From Dama dama (taxonomy: Eukaryota; Chordata; Mammalia; Artiodactyla; Cervidae): a stretch of 64,000 nucleotides of DNA. Below, in pieces: positions 25,316 through 37,664 of this stretch. Both the position numbers and the translations under genes were made by a program. The DNA lies in contig NC_083714.1 in NCBI RefSeq assembly GCF_033118175.1, positions 15,066,001 to 15,130,000 of the forward strand, given 5' to 3'. Position 1 is the stretch's first letter, and each line of letters begins with the position of its first letter. Below the pieces are notes generated by a model. It ran no database searches and was not told the DNA's origin. It was given only the letters and a program-made list of their open reading frames with translations.

Positions 25316-25573
25316 CTGATGCTGAAGCTGAAACTCCAGTACTTTGGCCACCTCATGCGACGAGTTGACTCACTGGAAAAGACCCTGATGCTGGGAGGGA
25401 TTGGGGGCGGGAGAAGGGGACGACAGAGGATGAGATGGCTGGATGACATCACCGACTCCATGGGCATGAGTTTGAGTAAACTCCGGGAGCTGGTGATGGA
25501 CAGGGAGGCCTGGCGTGCTGCGATTCATGGGGTCGCAAAGAGTCAGACACGACTGAGCGACTGAACTGAACTG
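25316..25573 (+). mobile_element. BovB LINE, 5'-truncated 3' end
   Basis: Encodes the last ~80 residues of BovB in an open frame (LKLKLQYFGHLMRR, RGRQRMRWLDD) and ends GACTGAACTGAACTG. AATATATA flanks it at 25308-25315 and 25574-25581. Confidence 0.95.
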
Positions 25574-25586
25574 AATATATAATGGT

Positions 25587-25864
25587 GGAGAAGGCAATGG
25601 CACCCCACTCCAGTACTCTTGCCTGGAAAATCCCATGGATGGAGGAGCCCGGTAGGCTGCAGTCCCTGGGGTCGCGAAGAGTCGGACACGACTGAGAGAC
25701 TTCACTTTCACTTTTCACTTTCATACACTGGAGAAGGAAATGGCAACCCACTCCAGTGTTCTTGCCTGGAGAATCCCAGGGACGGTGGAGCCTGGTGGGC
25801 TGCCGTCTATGGGGTCGCACAGAGTCGGACACGACTGACGCGACTTAGCAGCAGCAGCAGCAGC
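25587..25864 (+). mobile_element. Bov-A2 SINE
   Basis: Bov-A dimer with the TTCACTTTCACTTTTCACTT linker and a GCAGCAGCAGCAGCA tail. The flanks AATATATAATGGT (25574-25586) and AATATATAGTGGT (25865-25877) differ by one base. Confidence 0.95.
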
Positions 25865-26997
25865 AATATATAGTGGTGTTGAACATGTTTTCACATACTT
25901 ATTTGCTTCTTCAGTGATATAATCCTTTGTGCCTTTTGCCCTTTTTCTAATTGAATTGCTTGCTTTTTTTAACGTTGAGTTTTGAGAGTTTATTATATAA
26001 TCTAGATCTGAATCCTTTGTCACATATGTGGGTTTGCAAATGCTTTCTCTTAGTCAGCTTGTCTTTTCATTCTCTGTTAAGCAAAATTTTAAAAAAATTT
26101 TTAAAATTTGTTCATGGTTTTTATGGTTTGTGCTTTTGGTATTATGTCTCTTCATGAAGCCTAGGTCCTGAAGTTTTCTCCTATGTCATATTCTAAAAGT
26201 TTAAAGATGTGCATTTTATATTTATACATGTGATGCACATTGAGTTAATTTTTTGTGTCAGGTATGAGGTTTAGATTATAGTTCATATTTTTTGTCTATG
26301 GATATGCAATTGTTCCAGCACCATTTGTTGAGAAGATCCTCCATTGAATTACTTTTCCACCTTTGTTGAAAGTGAACTGAGTATATTTTTGTAAGTTTAT
26401 TTCTGTGTTCTCTATTCTAGCCCATGGATTTAGGTATCTATCCATCCTCCAATATCAAACAGTCTTGATTACTGTAGCTATAAAAAAAAGTCTTGAAATC
26501 AGGTAGACTGATTTCCTATTCTATTCTTTTTCAAAATTGTTTTGGCCACTCTAAGTCATTTACATTTCCATACAAATTTTAAAATAATCTTGCTTATATG
26601 TATGAAAATTCTTGCTGATAATTTTTGATAGGGTTTGCAGTAAGCCTATATACCAATTTGAAGAAAACTGACATGTTTACTATATTGAATCTTCTAATCC
26701 ATGTATGTGGTAAGTCTCTCTACTTATTCAGATCTTTAATTTCTTTCCTCAGTGTTTAGTAATTTTCAGCATACATGTCCTATATGTGTTTTGATGGATT
26801 TACACCTAAATATTTCTTTTTTTAAACATTGTAAATAATATTGTATTTAAAGTGTTGTTTTCCACATGTTCATTGTTACTACCTAGAAATACAATTGATC
26901 TTGTATTTGGCAACTATGCTGAATTCACTTACTAGTTTCAAAAGTTTTTTATACTTATCCTGGGATTGTCTACATCGATCATCATGTCATCAGCAAA

Positions 26998-27214
26998 TTG
27001 TTGCTGTTGTTTTAGTCGCTGAGTCATGCCTGACCCTTTTGTGACCCCATGGACTGTAGCCCGCCAGGCTTCTCTCTCCAGGGGATTTCCCAGGCAACAA
27101 TACTGGAGCAGATTGCCATTTCCTTCTCCAGGGGATCTTCCCGACCCAAGGATCGAACCTGTGTTTCCTGAATTGGCAGGCGGGTTCTTTACCACTGAGC
27201 CACCCGGAAAGCCC
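26998..27214 (-). mobile_element. Bov-tA SINE
   Basis: Reversed Bov-tA with a B box seen as GGATCGAACC. Flanks CATCAGCAAA (26988-26997) and CATCTGCAAA (27215-27224) are near-identical. Confidence 0.92.
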
Positions 27215-27603
27215 CATCTGCAAACAGAGATGGCTTTATTCCTTTCCAATCGGAATGCCATTTATTTCCACATTTTGCTTTAAGCAAAGCTTCTAGTTCT
27301 ATATTGAATAGCAATGGTGAGAATGGGCATTCTTGACTTGTTAGTGATCTTAGCTGGAAAACATTTAGTCTTTATTGTTAAATGTGATATTAGCTATGAG
27401 ATTTTGTTTGTTTTTTGGTAGATGTACTGTATCAGGCTGAGTAAGTTTGTGTATTCCTAGAGTTTTCTGTGGTGTTTCTTTTTATTAAGTCATGAATGGG
27501 TGTTGAATTTGTCAGATGGGTTTTCTACATCCATCAATTTGATTGTGTGATTTTTCTTCTGTAGTCTGTTAACATGATTGATTACATAGATTGATTTTTC
27601 ATT

Positions 27604-27895
27604 TTTTAATTATTATTATTTTTTTTTTCCAGTGGGTTTTGCCATACATTGATATGAATCAGCCATGGATTTACATGTATTCCCAATCCCGATCCCCCCT
27701 CCCACCTCCCTCTCCACCCGATTCCTCTGGGTCTTCCCACTGCACCAGGCCGGAGCACTTGTCTCGTGTATCCCACCTGGGCTGGTGATCTGTTTCACCA
27801 TAGATAGTATACATGCTGTTCTTTTGAAATATCCCACCCTCACATTCTCCCACAAAGTTCAAAAGTCTGTTCTGTATTTCTGTGTCTCATTTTTC
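27604..27895 (-). mobile_element. Young ruminant L1 3' UTR fragment
   Basis: Reversed ruminant L1 3' UTR (CATTGATATGAATCAGCCAT, TCCCACCTCCCTCTCCACCC) with a T-rich start from the reversed poly-A tail. Confidence 0.85.
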
Positions 27896-28254
27896 AGAGT
27901 CTGTATAATTTTGCATGCCTTGCTGTATTTCTTAATGATTTTTTAAAAATTTGAATCAAATATGAACTAAGGTAATTTTCCATATTTCTTCAAAATAATT
28001 TTCTTTCTTTTTTTTTAGGATGGTATTTATTTATTTTTTTTTTTTCTACTGATTTTCTTTTCTTTTTTTTCCCATTTATTTTTATTAGTTGGAGGCTAAT
28101 TACTTTACAATATCATAGTGGTTTTTGCCAAAAGTACACAGGCAAGTAAAACTTAAGCAGTGTGTTAGCAATCAGGTAATCAGGAAAATATTTGGCAGAG
28201 GAATATATAGCGTATTTATGCAAAAAAAGAAGTATGTTAGAAAATTTTACAAAA
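27896..28254. mobile_element. L1 remnants and T-rich tracts, antisense
   Basis: T-rich runs at 27995-28080 precede TTTTTATTAGTTGGAGGCTA at about 28079-28098, the reversed end of a ruminant L1. The piece is short and its edges are unclear. Confidence 0.45.
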
Positions 28255-28365
28255 TACTCTTCACTATGATTTAATTGATCTGGTGTAGTTTTGAAGCATT
28301 AGTACGTTTTAAAGCTACCTTGGTGATTCTAATATACAGCCAAAGTTGAGCACCACTGGTATAGA
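28255..28365 (+). mobile_element. hAT-type MER fragment
   Basis: ATTTAATTGATCTGGTGTAG, TTGGTGATTCTAATATACAG and GAGCACCACTGG match the end of MER20/MER58-type hAT MITEs. Confidence 0.5.
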
Positions 28366-28500
28366 GGAAAGAACCTAACAAGGTAGACTTTGGAGTCACA
28401 TCTGGGTTCAGACCCCAGTTCCACAGTTTATTAGTTATGTGACATTGAGCAAGTTGGTGGAGTCTATTTATAAAACAGGGATAAAGAAATAATCTCATAT
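28366..28500 (+). mobile_element. MIR SINE
   Basis: MIR 5' half and core: GACTTTGGAGTCACATCTGG, TATGTGACATTGAGCAAGTT. Confidence 0.75.
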
Positions 28501-29125
28501 CTTCCTTGAACCACTGCTATTTACAGTTTCTTCACTTGCTCTATTCTACCTGACACAACAGAAAAACAACTCAATACATAGTCATGCTTGAAATCATTCT
28601 TGGTGGGCCAAAAACTGAGGAACACCTTAGAAGATGTTTTGGTTAAAGAAGGAAGCCACAGTTCAGGACATACATAGGAGAGCAGTGGAGAGTATTCTTA
28701 TAGGTAGTAAAAGTACCTCAGGAGTTCTCCATGTCAAACGATAAAACCTACGGCAAAAGAGTGGTCTTAGAGGCAACTACTCAGTATACCAGGAAGAAAA
28801 GCCAGGAAACTCTTCTCCATCACTTTTCCAACCAGATGGACCAGCAAGCAGTAACAGAGAGATTTGTCTTCAAGTGAAAGCAATGAGTATGGGAGTTAGG
28901 ACAGTGGGATAGTCTAGTATCATGGGTGATAGGCAATGGCAAAATAAATGAGAGTATTAATGAGAAATAGAGAGGTACACAGATTCATCAAGGCACCCTT
29001 ATTATGTCATGTTCTCCACAACACCCACTTTGATCGAAAACAGCAGATAGATATTTTCCCTCTATTCTCTAAAACAGGTTATATAAATGGAAGGAACAGA
29101 CAGTCTAAGAAAAATCTCAACTACA
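28501..29125. other. Non-coding stretch without recognised elements
   Basis: No repeat or coding signal that I can name. Confidence 0.4.
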
Positions 29126-29275
29126 GAATGCAAGAAACGTGAGTTCGATCCCTGGGTTGGAAAGATTCCCTGGAGAAGGAAATGGCAACGCACTCCAGTA
29201 TTCTTGCCTGGAGAATCTCATGGACAGAGGAGCCTAACTGGCTACAGTCCATGAGGTCACAAAGAATAGGAAACA
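29126..29275 (+). mobile_element. Bov-tA SINE lacking its head
   Basis: Starts at the B box (GAGTTCGATCCCTGGGTTGG) and runs through the Bov-A body; the first ~40 bases are missing. Confidence 0.88.
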
Positions 29276-29659
29276 TCTTAGTGAGAGAAGCATATAATAA
29301 GAGAATCACCTAACATTTAAATAAAGCAATGCCATTAAATAGAGATAATGTGCTCAACAAATGACAGGACTTTCATTAGATAAGTAGAGTCCTCAGAACA
29401 TCAGTATAAAATAATAACCTCAGAATGATACAGAAAAGATACTACATCTATGAAAGAACAAGTAATTATGAATAATAATAGGTAAATATGAAAAATAAGA
29501 GCTTTTTAAAAATAAATAACATAGGTAAAGCTAATAAGTGGACCAAACTAAGATTTGTCATGGATGCAAACAGAAATTAAATCATAGATCTAGAAAATTG
29601 GACTGAGGCATTTACCCAGAGCATAATATTAAAGGATAGGAGGATGAAAAGTAGTAAAG

Positions 29660-30055
29660 ATTTTAATCAGGTCCCATTTGTTTACTTTTGTTTTTATTTC
29701 TGTTACACATGTGTCATTTTGAAGAGTGATTTTCTCTAGACCTAAGCCCATGAATGGGATTGCAGGATCATGTGATACCTCTATGTCTTGTATTTCTTGG
29801 AACCTCCATGCTGTTTTCCATAGTGGCTTCACTATTTACATTCCCACCGAGATTGTAGGATTTTGTTTTCCATACATTCTGTGCAGGTTTTTATTTTATT
29901 TATTTATTTTATCTTTATTCTTTGTAGATCTTTTCAATGATGGCCATTGTGACCCTTGTGAGGTGATACCTTATTATAGTTTTGATTCACACTGATTTAA
30001 TAATTATTGATGTGGAGTATCTTTCCATGTACTTTTATTATTTTATACCTTGTGA
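29660..30055 (-). mobile_element. L1 ORF2 fragment, antisense
   Basis: Reversed L1 (GGGATTGCAGGATCATGTGA; TTCCATAGTGGCTTCACTAT; CCCTTGTGAGGTGATACCTT). Confidence 0.8.
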
Positions 30056-30210
30056 GTACAATTTACCTCTTGAAACTGACTTCTTAAAACTTGGCCCTGT
30101 TTGGTATTCTTTCCTGATGATGTACCCCAAGACATTTCTTGAGGGCAGGTGTCATTTAAAGCCCTGTCAAATTTGTGACTATTAAGAGCCCTTCAGCACC
30201 TGTTTTATGC

Positions 30211-30297
30211 TTTCCCTGCTGGCTCAATGGGAAAGAATTCACCTACAGTTCAGGAGATTTTCAGAAGATTTGGGTTTGATCCCTGGGTTGGGAAGGA
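30211..30297 (+). mobile_element. Bov-tA SINE head fused to L1
   Basis: tRNA-like head (GCTTTCCCTGCTGGCTCAAT, GGTTTGATCCCTGGGTTGGG) that stops exactly where L1 sequence starts. No Bov-A body follows. Confidence 0.8.
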
Positions 30298-31227
30298 AGT
30301 TATAAGAAAGGTGAAAAGACAACCCCTAGAATGGGAGAAAATAACAGCAAATGAAACAACTGACAAAGGATTAATTTCCAAAATATACAAGCAGTTCATA
30401 CAATTCAATGTCAGAAAAACAAACAATCCAATCAAAAAGTGGGAAAAAGACCTAAACAGTCATTTCTCCAAAGAAGACATACAGATGGCCAACAAACACA
30501 TGGAAAGATGCTCAACATCACTCATTATTAGAGAAATGCAAATCAAAACTACAGTGAGATATCACCTCACACCAGTCAGAATGGCCCTCATCAAAAAGTC
30601 TACAAACAATAAATGCTGGAGAGGGTGTGGAGAAAAGGGAATACTTTTGCTCTGTTTGTGGAAATGTAAATTGATACAACCACTATGGAAGATGGTATGG
30701 AGATTCATTAAAAAACTAAAAATAAAAGCACCATATGACCCAGCAATCCCACTCCAAGGCATATACCCTGAGGAAACCAAAATTGAAAAAGACACATGTA
30801 ACCCATTGTTCATTGCAGCACTATTTACAAAAGCTAGAACATGGAAGCAACCTAGATGTCCATTGACAGATGAATGGATAAAGAAGTTGTGGTACATATA
30901 CACAATGGAATATTACTCAGCTATAAAAAGGAATGCATTTGAGTCAGTTCTAATGAGGTGGGTGAACCTAGAACCTATTATACAGAGTGAAGTAAGTCAG
31001 AAAGAGAAAGATAAATATTGTATTCTAATGCATATATACAGAATCTAGAAAAATGCTGCTGAAGAATTTATTTACAGGGCAGTAATGGAGAAACAGACAT
31101 GAGAATAGACTTATAGACATGAGGAGAAGGGGGGAAGAGGGTGAGATAAATGGAAAGAGTAACATGGAAACTTACATTACCATATGTAAAATAAATAGCC
31201 AATGGGAATTTGCAAAAAAAAAAAAAA
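30298..31227 (+). mobile_element. L1 3' end with open ORF2 C-terminus
   Basis: An open frame runs to a stop at 31046-31048 and encodes the L1 ORF2 C-terminal region (KRCSTSLIIREMQIKTTVRY; DPAIPLQGIYPEETK; YIYTMEYYSAIKRNAFES). A 3' UTR and A14 tail end at 31227. The 273-codon frame from 30227 also includes SINE sequence and is not a host gene. Confidence 0.92.
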
Positions 31228-31399
31228 GTAGTAAAGAAAAAGTGAGAGGCATGAAATATAAACAAATCAAGAAATTTCTGCATTTGTCTAAAGGGAGTTC
31301 CACTGAGTAAAAATGGAGAGAATGCATGGGAATCAATATTTGCAGATTAAATGGCAAAGCAAATAAACAAACAACTCCCTAGAATTGAAGTCACAAATC

Positions 31400-31860
31400 C
31401 TCAGATTGTAAGGACCCTGTAAGTGCCAAGGATGATAACCTCTTTTGAAAAAGAGAATAGTAATTTTTTAAAAAGTATTCTAAACCTGGACACACCACAG
31501 AGAAATCTTAGCGCATAGAGGGTAACATGAAAATACTGAAATTTTTCAAAGAGAAAATAAAGACCATCCACAATGAACAAGGATAGGTTTGACATCAGAC
31601 TTTCCATTAGCCACATCAGATTGCAGGACAGCAATGGAGCCATGTCTTCAAACCACTGAGTGAAAATAATGTTGAACCTAGGATTTAATGCCCATACAAA
31701 CTATTATACAAGTGGGAGGGAGGAATAAAGGTGTTTTGGACATATAAGAACCCAGAAAACTTACCACCCCCAGAAACCCTTGGAAAGAATTATTACAGAA
31801 TATACTTAAGCAAACAGAAAAATAATTCATGTAAAGTAATGATGTTAAAGAAATAAAGGT
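31400..31860 (+). mobile_element. Old LINE fragment (L1M or HAL1-like)
   Basis: Resembles an old L1 or HAL1 ORF1 3' region (TGAAAATACTGAAATTTTTC; CACATCAGATTGCAGGACAG). The family and strand are tentative. Confidence 0.4.
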
Positions 31861-32639
31861 TAATCATTTATGTATTACATAAATAATACATATTTAATTA
31901 TATAAGTGATTAAAATTAATTTTAAAATATGAGGTATAACCTATCTCCATCTGGGAAAAAAAATTGACAAGTGTAAGGTCAGTGAAAGGTGTTACCTATA
32001 AATTTTGCTTGAACTGAGCAAAACATCAGCAAAGGGATACATCAACAAAGGGATTCTGAATCCTTACGTAGTTTTTCCAGAAGTTTAGATGAGTGATGGT
32101 GCCTGTGGTCACTGGCCTAATTTAAGTCCCAGGAAACAACTAGAAAACTTGCTCATCTATAGCCAGTCTCTGGGATAATTTATGGACTAAAATATCCTTG
32201 TATGGATCAAAGTGAAATAAGAAAAAAAATGGACCTACAATAGAATACTCAAGAGTTTAATTCCACAGAATTTTTACTGAGTTTCTTTAATGCACCAGGC
32301 TCTGTGTTATACGATGAGGGGTGACATGACAAGAAGACAAAGATGAAGTGGAAGATCCCTTGCTTTTTATTCTCAGTGAAAAATTTCTCTTAGAAGCTCC
32401 TCAGCAGACATCCCTTCAGGTCCCATCTCCAGGATTAATCCCATTTCCATGTAGAAACTTACTACTGACAAGAGGAATGAGACCACTGATTGGCTTCAAT
32501 TAATTATAATTCACTTCCTCTGGATAAGAAAGAGTTCAGTGCCCTCCACCACCATCATGGCTACACAAAGGAAGGTTAAAAAAAGACCCTGGAGTTCTAT
32601 TAGTGAGGAAAAAGTGGAAGTTACCAATAAGATTTGCTA
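31861..32639. other. Non-coding stretch
   Basis: AT-rich at the start. A possible MIR trace is at 32255-32330. Nothing else is recognised. Confidence 0.35.
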
Positions 32640-33110
32640 AAGTATTTAACATTTCTGAACCTCATAGTGGGATTGTCATCATATATTTTTTCCTCAAAGA
32701 ACTATTGTGACTGTTAAATGAGATAACTCTTGTCAAGTGCTCAATAAATGTCAGCTATTAATGTTGTGGTTGATGTTATTTGGTTTTAACTCATTATGTA
32801 TCAATAGCTTGTTCTTTCCATATTTCCCTTATGTTGCTCACAGTTTGACATCAATGCCTCAGAAGATGGCTATGGCATTTCTAAGCATCACGTGCAGATA
32901 ATGTTTTTGATCTTCAGTTTCTCTATCTGTAAAACAGATATAATCATATTTACCTCATAGATTTGTTGTGAGGATTAAATAAGATCATTCATATACGAAC
33001 TCAATAAAGTTAGCTATTGTTGCTGTTATTGACATAAATACCCTCTTGACAGTGCTTGGCATAATATCAAGCTCAAAGCAAGTGTTCAACAAATGGTAGC
33101 TCTTGTTGTA
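32640..33110 (+). mobile_element. MIR SINE fragments in a row
   Basis: Three MIR 3' segments: 32640-32760 (CTCAATAAATGTCAGCTATT), 32905-33010 (CTCTATCTGTAAAACAGATA) and 33040-33105 (GTGTTCAACAAATGGTAGCT). Confidence 0.65.
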
Positions 33111-33189
33111 AATAAACATGTGCATATCTGTACAAGAAAGAGCTGGTAAATCTCCCTGACCTTGGGTTAAGTCAGACCTTCTTACACAC

Positions 33190-34600
33190 AACATCAAAAG
33201 CAGAAATGACAAAAAAATACACTGGATCTCAACAAAATTAAAAATACTTGTGCTTCAAATGATACCATCAAGAATGTGAAAAGACAACCCACAAAACAGG
33301 AGGAAATATTTGGCAAATCATATAGCTGACAAGGAATTTGTATGTAGAATATACAAAGAACTCTAGCAACTCAAAAATTAAGAAACAAATAATCAAGTAA
33401 AAATAGAAAAGGCTATGAGAGACATATCTCCAAGTAAGATACACAAAAGGCCAATAATCACATGAAAAAGATGCTTAACATCATTAGTTTTTAGGGAAAT
33501 GCAAATCAAAAACAAATGAGATATAGGACTTCCCTGGTGGTCAAGTGGCTAAGACTCCATACTCCCAAGGCAGGGAGCCCCAGTTCAATCCCAGGTCAGG
33601 GAACTAGATCCCACATGCCACAACCAAAGAATCCCACGTGCCACAACAAAAATTGAAGATCCTGCATGCTGCAACTAAGACTTGGTGCAGCCACATAAAT
33701 GAATAAATAAACAAGCATTATTAAAAAAAACAACAAATGAGATACTACTTCATACCCACTAGGAGAGAAGAATCATAAAGGCAGATAATGAAAAATGTTG
33801 GCAAGAATGTAGAGAAATTAATAACCTATAATGGAAAAGAATCCGAAAAAGAATATATATGTATGTAACTAAAGCACTTTGCCATACACCTGAAACTAAC
33901 ACATTGCAAATCAACTATACGTCAATAAAAATTTTTAAAAGAGAATGTACAGAAATTGGAATCATTATGCCCTGCTGATGGGAATATAAAATGGTATAGC
34001 CAACATGGAAAATAGTCTGGCAATTCCTCAAATGACTAAACACAGAGTTACCATATGATCCAGCAATTAAACTCCTAGGTATATACTCAATAGAAATGAA
34101 AACATATGTGCACAGAAAAACTTGCACACAAATGTTCACAGCAGCATTATTCATAATAGCCAAAAGGTGGAAATATAATAAATGCCCATCAACAGATGAA
34201 TGGATAAACAAAATATGCTACATCTATGTGATGGAATATTATGCAGCCATAAGAAGAAGATAAATACTGATACATGAAACAACATGGATGAACTATGAAA
34301 ATATTATGACAAGTGAATAAAGACACAAAAGGACATATATTGTACTTGTCCATTTATATAATATACCCAAAATAGGCAAATCCTTAGAGACAGATTAATG
34401 GTTACCAGGAGTAGGAATAGGGGAAAATGGGATTTACTGGTAATGAGTTTGGGGTTTCTTTATGGGGTGATGAAAATTTTCTAAAATGGATTATGATGAT
34501 GATTGCACAACTGTGAATATACTAAAAACATTGAAGTTTACAAATAAATGGGTGGATTTTATGGTATGTAAATATCTCGATAAAACTATTTAAAAAAAAT
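33190..34600 (+). mobile_element. Old L1 ORF2/3' end, interrupted by a CHR SINE
   Basis: L1M-type sequence (AAGACAACCCACAAAACAGG; CAGCATTATTCATAATAGCC; TGGTATGTAAATATCTCGAT) with many stops. A 3' end of another copy is suggested at 33880-33935. Confidence 0.8.
33524..33731 (+). mobile_element. CHR-type SINE
   Basis: GACTTCCCTGGTGGTCAAGT, then CATGCCACAACCAAAGAATC and an A-rich tail. A 13-base duplication AACAAATGAGATA flanks it at 33511-33523 and 33732-33744. Confidence 0.95.
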
Positions 34601-35639
34601 GGATCAAGCCTTGTTAGAAATACAAAGATGAATAAAACATTAGGGCACTCACATTCATAAGGAGGGCTAAAAAGTATACAAAAATAGCATTCCTGAATCC
34701 ATTTTATGTCCCCACCCTCATTTGTCTTTCATTCCACTTTTAATTTACAGTATCTATTTGCATTCAATTTATTCTTACAAATCACCTAAAATACTTTCTA
34801 GAACTAGGTGGGTATTAAATAAACAAATGACCTCAAACAGCGACAACACAGGGAAGAATGTGTTCAGTGTCATAAAAGAGGCACTGCTGAAGTGCTATGG
34901 GAGGAAGTAAAGAGCATTTCAAAAGGGGAAAAACAAGAGTGCCTTCCCTCCCAAAGCATCTTGGTGACCTTGCTCTCCTTATCAGCCACAGAAAAAAGAA
35001 GTCAGAAGTCATAAAATGGATCCCAGAGGGACATGAGCAGAGCCTGTCAGTAGATGTATGTGCAAATGTTATGGACTCTGAGAACATGGAGTGTGTTTAA
35101 AGATTTCATTCTTTGGAGGATTGGGCTCTGCTGGACTGTATCATGAGCTGCAACTAACTCAGTGGTAATATGAGGAAACTGATGCAAGCCTCTGGAGCTG
35201 GAGTGTGCCTGAAACCTGCACCTGACGAGCAATGAGCATGTGGAGATGTGAAATTCTTGGACCATTAGGCAGGCGTACTGATGAACAGCCTGATACTGAG
35301 AGGTGAGTTTTCAGCATGGCAGCTTCTGGCTGAGCTCAGCTGTTGGTGCAGCAGGCACTGGGCTCTGTGCTCAGAAACTGTCAGAAGCATTATAATTAAA
35401 CCTCCCTGCCTCCCCCTGACCAAGGCTGACAGCTGTGAGAGCAGAGCTGCTAGAAGAGGCACTTATATCCTTGAATCAATTCTGATCCAGGAAGGGGGTG
35501 GGAATCATTCCACCTCCACAATTTCCACAACAAAGGGCACTTCTATTCCTGGGAAACCCATGAGTCAGAGATGCCTAAGGCATCTTGGACAAAAGAAGTA
35601 TTTCTTCACATTTGGAAAAAGATATGACAGCTACTTATA
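34601..35639. other. Non-coding stretch without recognised elements
   Basis: A 119-codon open frame at 35281-35640 on the plus strand has no recognisable domain. I see no clear repeat. Confidence 0.35.
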
Positions 35640-36620
35640 AACTTCTATATACATATCTTATGATCCAGCCATTCAATTATTCAGTATTTATTCAAGATAA
35701 ATAAAAACATATATCCAAAAAAACTCATATATGATTATTCAGAGAAGCTTTATTAGCCCAAACTGAAACAGACCAGATGTGCATCAAGGAAATAGTGGAC
35801 TAGCTAACTGTGATCTATTTGCAAAATGAAATACTACTCAGCAATAAAAAGGAAGGAACTACTGATACAAGCAACATATATGAATTTCAGAAATACATTA
35901 AATTAAAGTCTTGGGCTTCACTGATGGCTCAGTGGTAAAGAATCTGCCTGCCAATGCAGGAGACATGGATTTGATATCTGATCTGGGAAGATCCCACATG
36001 CCATGAAGCAACTAAGCCTGTTCACCACAACTACTGAAACTGTGCTCTAGAGCCTGAGAGCTGCAACTACTGAAGTGACTCGCCCTAGAGCCCGTGCTCC
36101 ACAAGAGAAGCCACTGCAGTAAGAGGCCTGCACACCACAACTAGAGAGTAGTCCCTGCACACCACAACTAGAGAAAAGCCCATGTAGTAATGAAGACCCA
36201 GCACAGCCAAAAATAAATAAATAAATAAAAATTATTTTTTTCAGTCAAAGCTTAAAAAAAGACATCTTACACAAAAGAATAAGATTTCATTTATATCAGG
36301 CAAAATCCATGGTGGAAAAATATTAGAACACTCATTATTAGGAGGGGAATTAGGAACAGGGAATAACTGGAAAGAAAATGAGGGAACTCTCTAAAGTGAT
36401 GACTATGTTGTATCACTTCATAGGGATTTGGTTTCCAGAGGCACATGCATTTTTCAAAACTCAGTGAATACACATCAAAAAGGAAAACTGAATGGAAAAT
36501 AAACTGAGAGATAAGTGTCATGTTGAGGGGAAGGGGAGATATGGGCTATTATTAAATTTTATTTTTTTTAAAGTCACTCAATTAAAAATGGCAAAATTCT
36601 TAAACATTTTACTGAAGGAT
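35640..36620 (+). mobile_element. Old L1 3' region, interrupted by a CHR SINE
   Basis: L1M sequence (AATACTACTCAGCAATAAAA) resumes after the SINE (CAAAAGAATAAGATTTCATT). Confidence 0.75.
35913..36238 (+). mobile_element. CHR-type SINE, long form
   Basis: GGGCTTCACTGATGGCTCAG head, then the CHR-specific run CAACTACTGAAACTGTGCTC and GAGAAGCCACTGCAGTAAGA, ending in AAATAAATAAATAAATAAAA. Confidence 0.9.
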
Positions 36621-37395
36621 GTGCAGAAAAGCAGATAATTCCACTCTAATGGCAGAAAGTGAAGAGGAACTGAAGAGCCTCTGGATGAAGGTGAAAGAGG
36701 AGAGTGAAAAAGCTGACTTGAAACTGAACATTAAAAAAACAAAGATCATGGCATCCAGTCCCATCAATTCATGGCAAATAGATGGGGAAAAAGGGAAAGT
36801 GGTAGCAGATTTTATTTTCTTGGGCTCCAAAATCACTGCAGACAGCAATTGCAGCCATGAAATTAAGACCCTTGCCCCTTGGAAGGAAAGCTATAACAAA
36901 TAGCATATTAAAAAGCAGAAACATCACTTTGTCGACAAAGGTCCGTATAGTCAAAGCTATGGTTTTTCCAGTAGTCATGTACAGGCATGAGAGCTGGACA
37001 ATAAAGAAGGCTAAGCACCAAAGAATTGATGTTTTCAAACTGTGGTGCTGGAGAAGACTCTTGAGAGTCCCTTGGACACTAAGGAGATCAAACCAGTCAA
37101 TCCTAAAGGAAATCAACTCCGAATATTCATTGGAAGGACTGATGCTGAGGCTGAAGCTCCAATACTGCAGATACCTGATGCAAAGAACTGACTCATTGGA
37201 AAAGACCCTGATGCTGGGAAAGATTGAAGGCAAAAGGAGAAGGGAGCGACAGAGGATGAGATGGTTGGTAGTATCACTGACTCAGTGGACATGAATTTGA
37301 GCAAACTCCAGGAGACACTTAAGGAAGGGAAGCCTGGCATGCTGCAGTCCATGGAGTTGCAAAGAGTTGGATGTGACTTACTGACTGAACAATAA
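36621..37395 (+). mobile_element. BovB LINE, frameshifted 3' fragment
   Basis: Homologous to the element at 1-780 (MAESEEELKSL, then WTIKKAKHQRID and RQRMRWL), but split between two frames near 36860-36900, with further damage near 37270. It ends near TTACTGACTGAACAA. Confidence 0.92.
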
Positions 37396-37664
37396 CAAAT
37401 GCAAATAAGCACATGAAAAAATGTCCATAATTTTCCATTAGAAAAATGCAAATTAAAGTCACAATGAGATTTCAAGCAACTGGAACTCTTGTATATTTTT
37501 AGTGGGAATGTGAAACTGTACAGCCACTCTAGAAAATAGTTTGGTAGTTTCTTGTAAAGTTAAACATTCACTTACCATATGACTGAGTCATCCCACTCTT
37601 AGGTATTTACCCTAGAGAAATGAGAACTTCTGTTCACACAAAAATCCATGTATGCAGCAAGAGT

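Larger units (their letters stand above)
24830..27603 (-). mobile_element. Old L1 ORF2, antisense, with four later insertions
   Basis: Reversed L1 ORF2 sequence (TAGCTATTCTAACAGATGTG, ATTGTTCCAGCACCATTTGT, GCAATGGTGAGAATGGGCAT). Interrupted by SINEs at 24920-25128 and 26998-27214, and by BovB and Bov-A2 at 25316-25864. Confidence 0.85.

Noticed and set aside
25587..25864. Overlapping open frames on both strands that recur at 5343, 25587 and 38392
   Set aside because: They are all Bov-A2 SINE copies, whose two strands both happen to be open.
30227..31048. 273-codon open frame, the longest in the window
   Set aside because: It is SINE head plus L1 ORF2 C-terminus, not a host gene.
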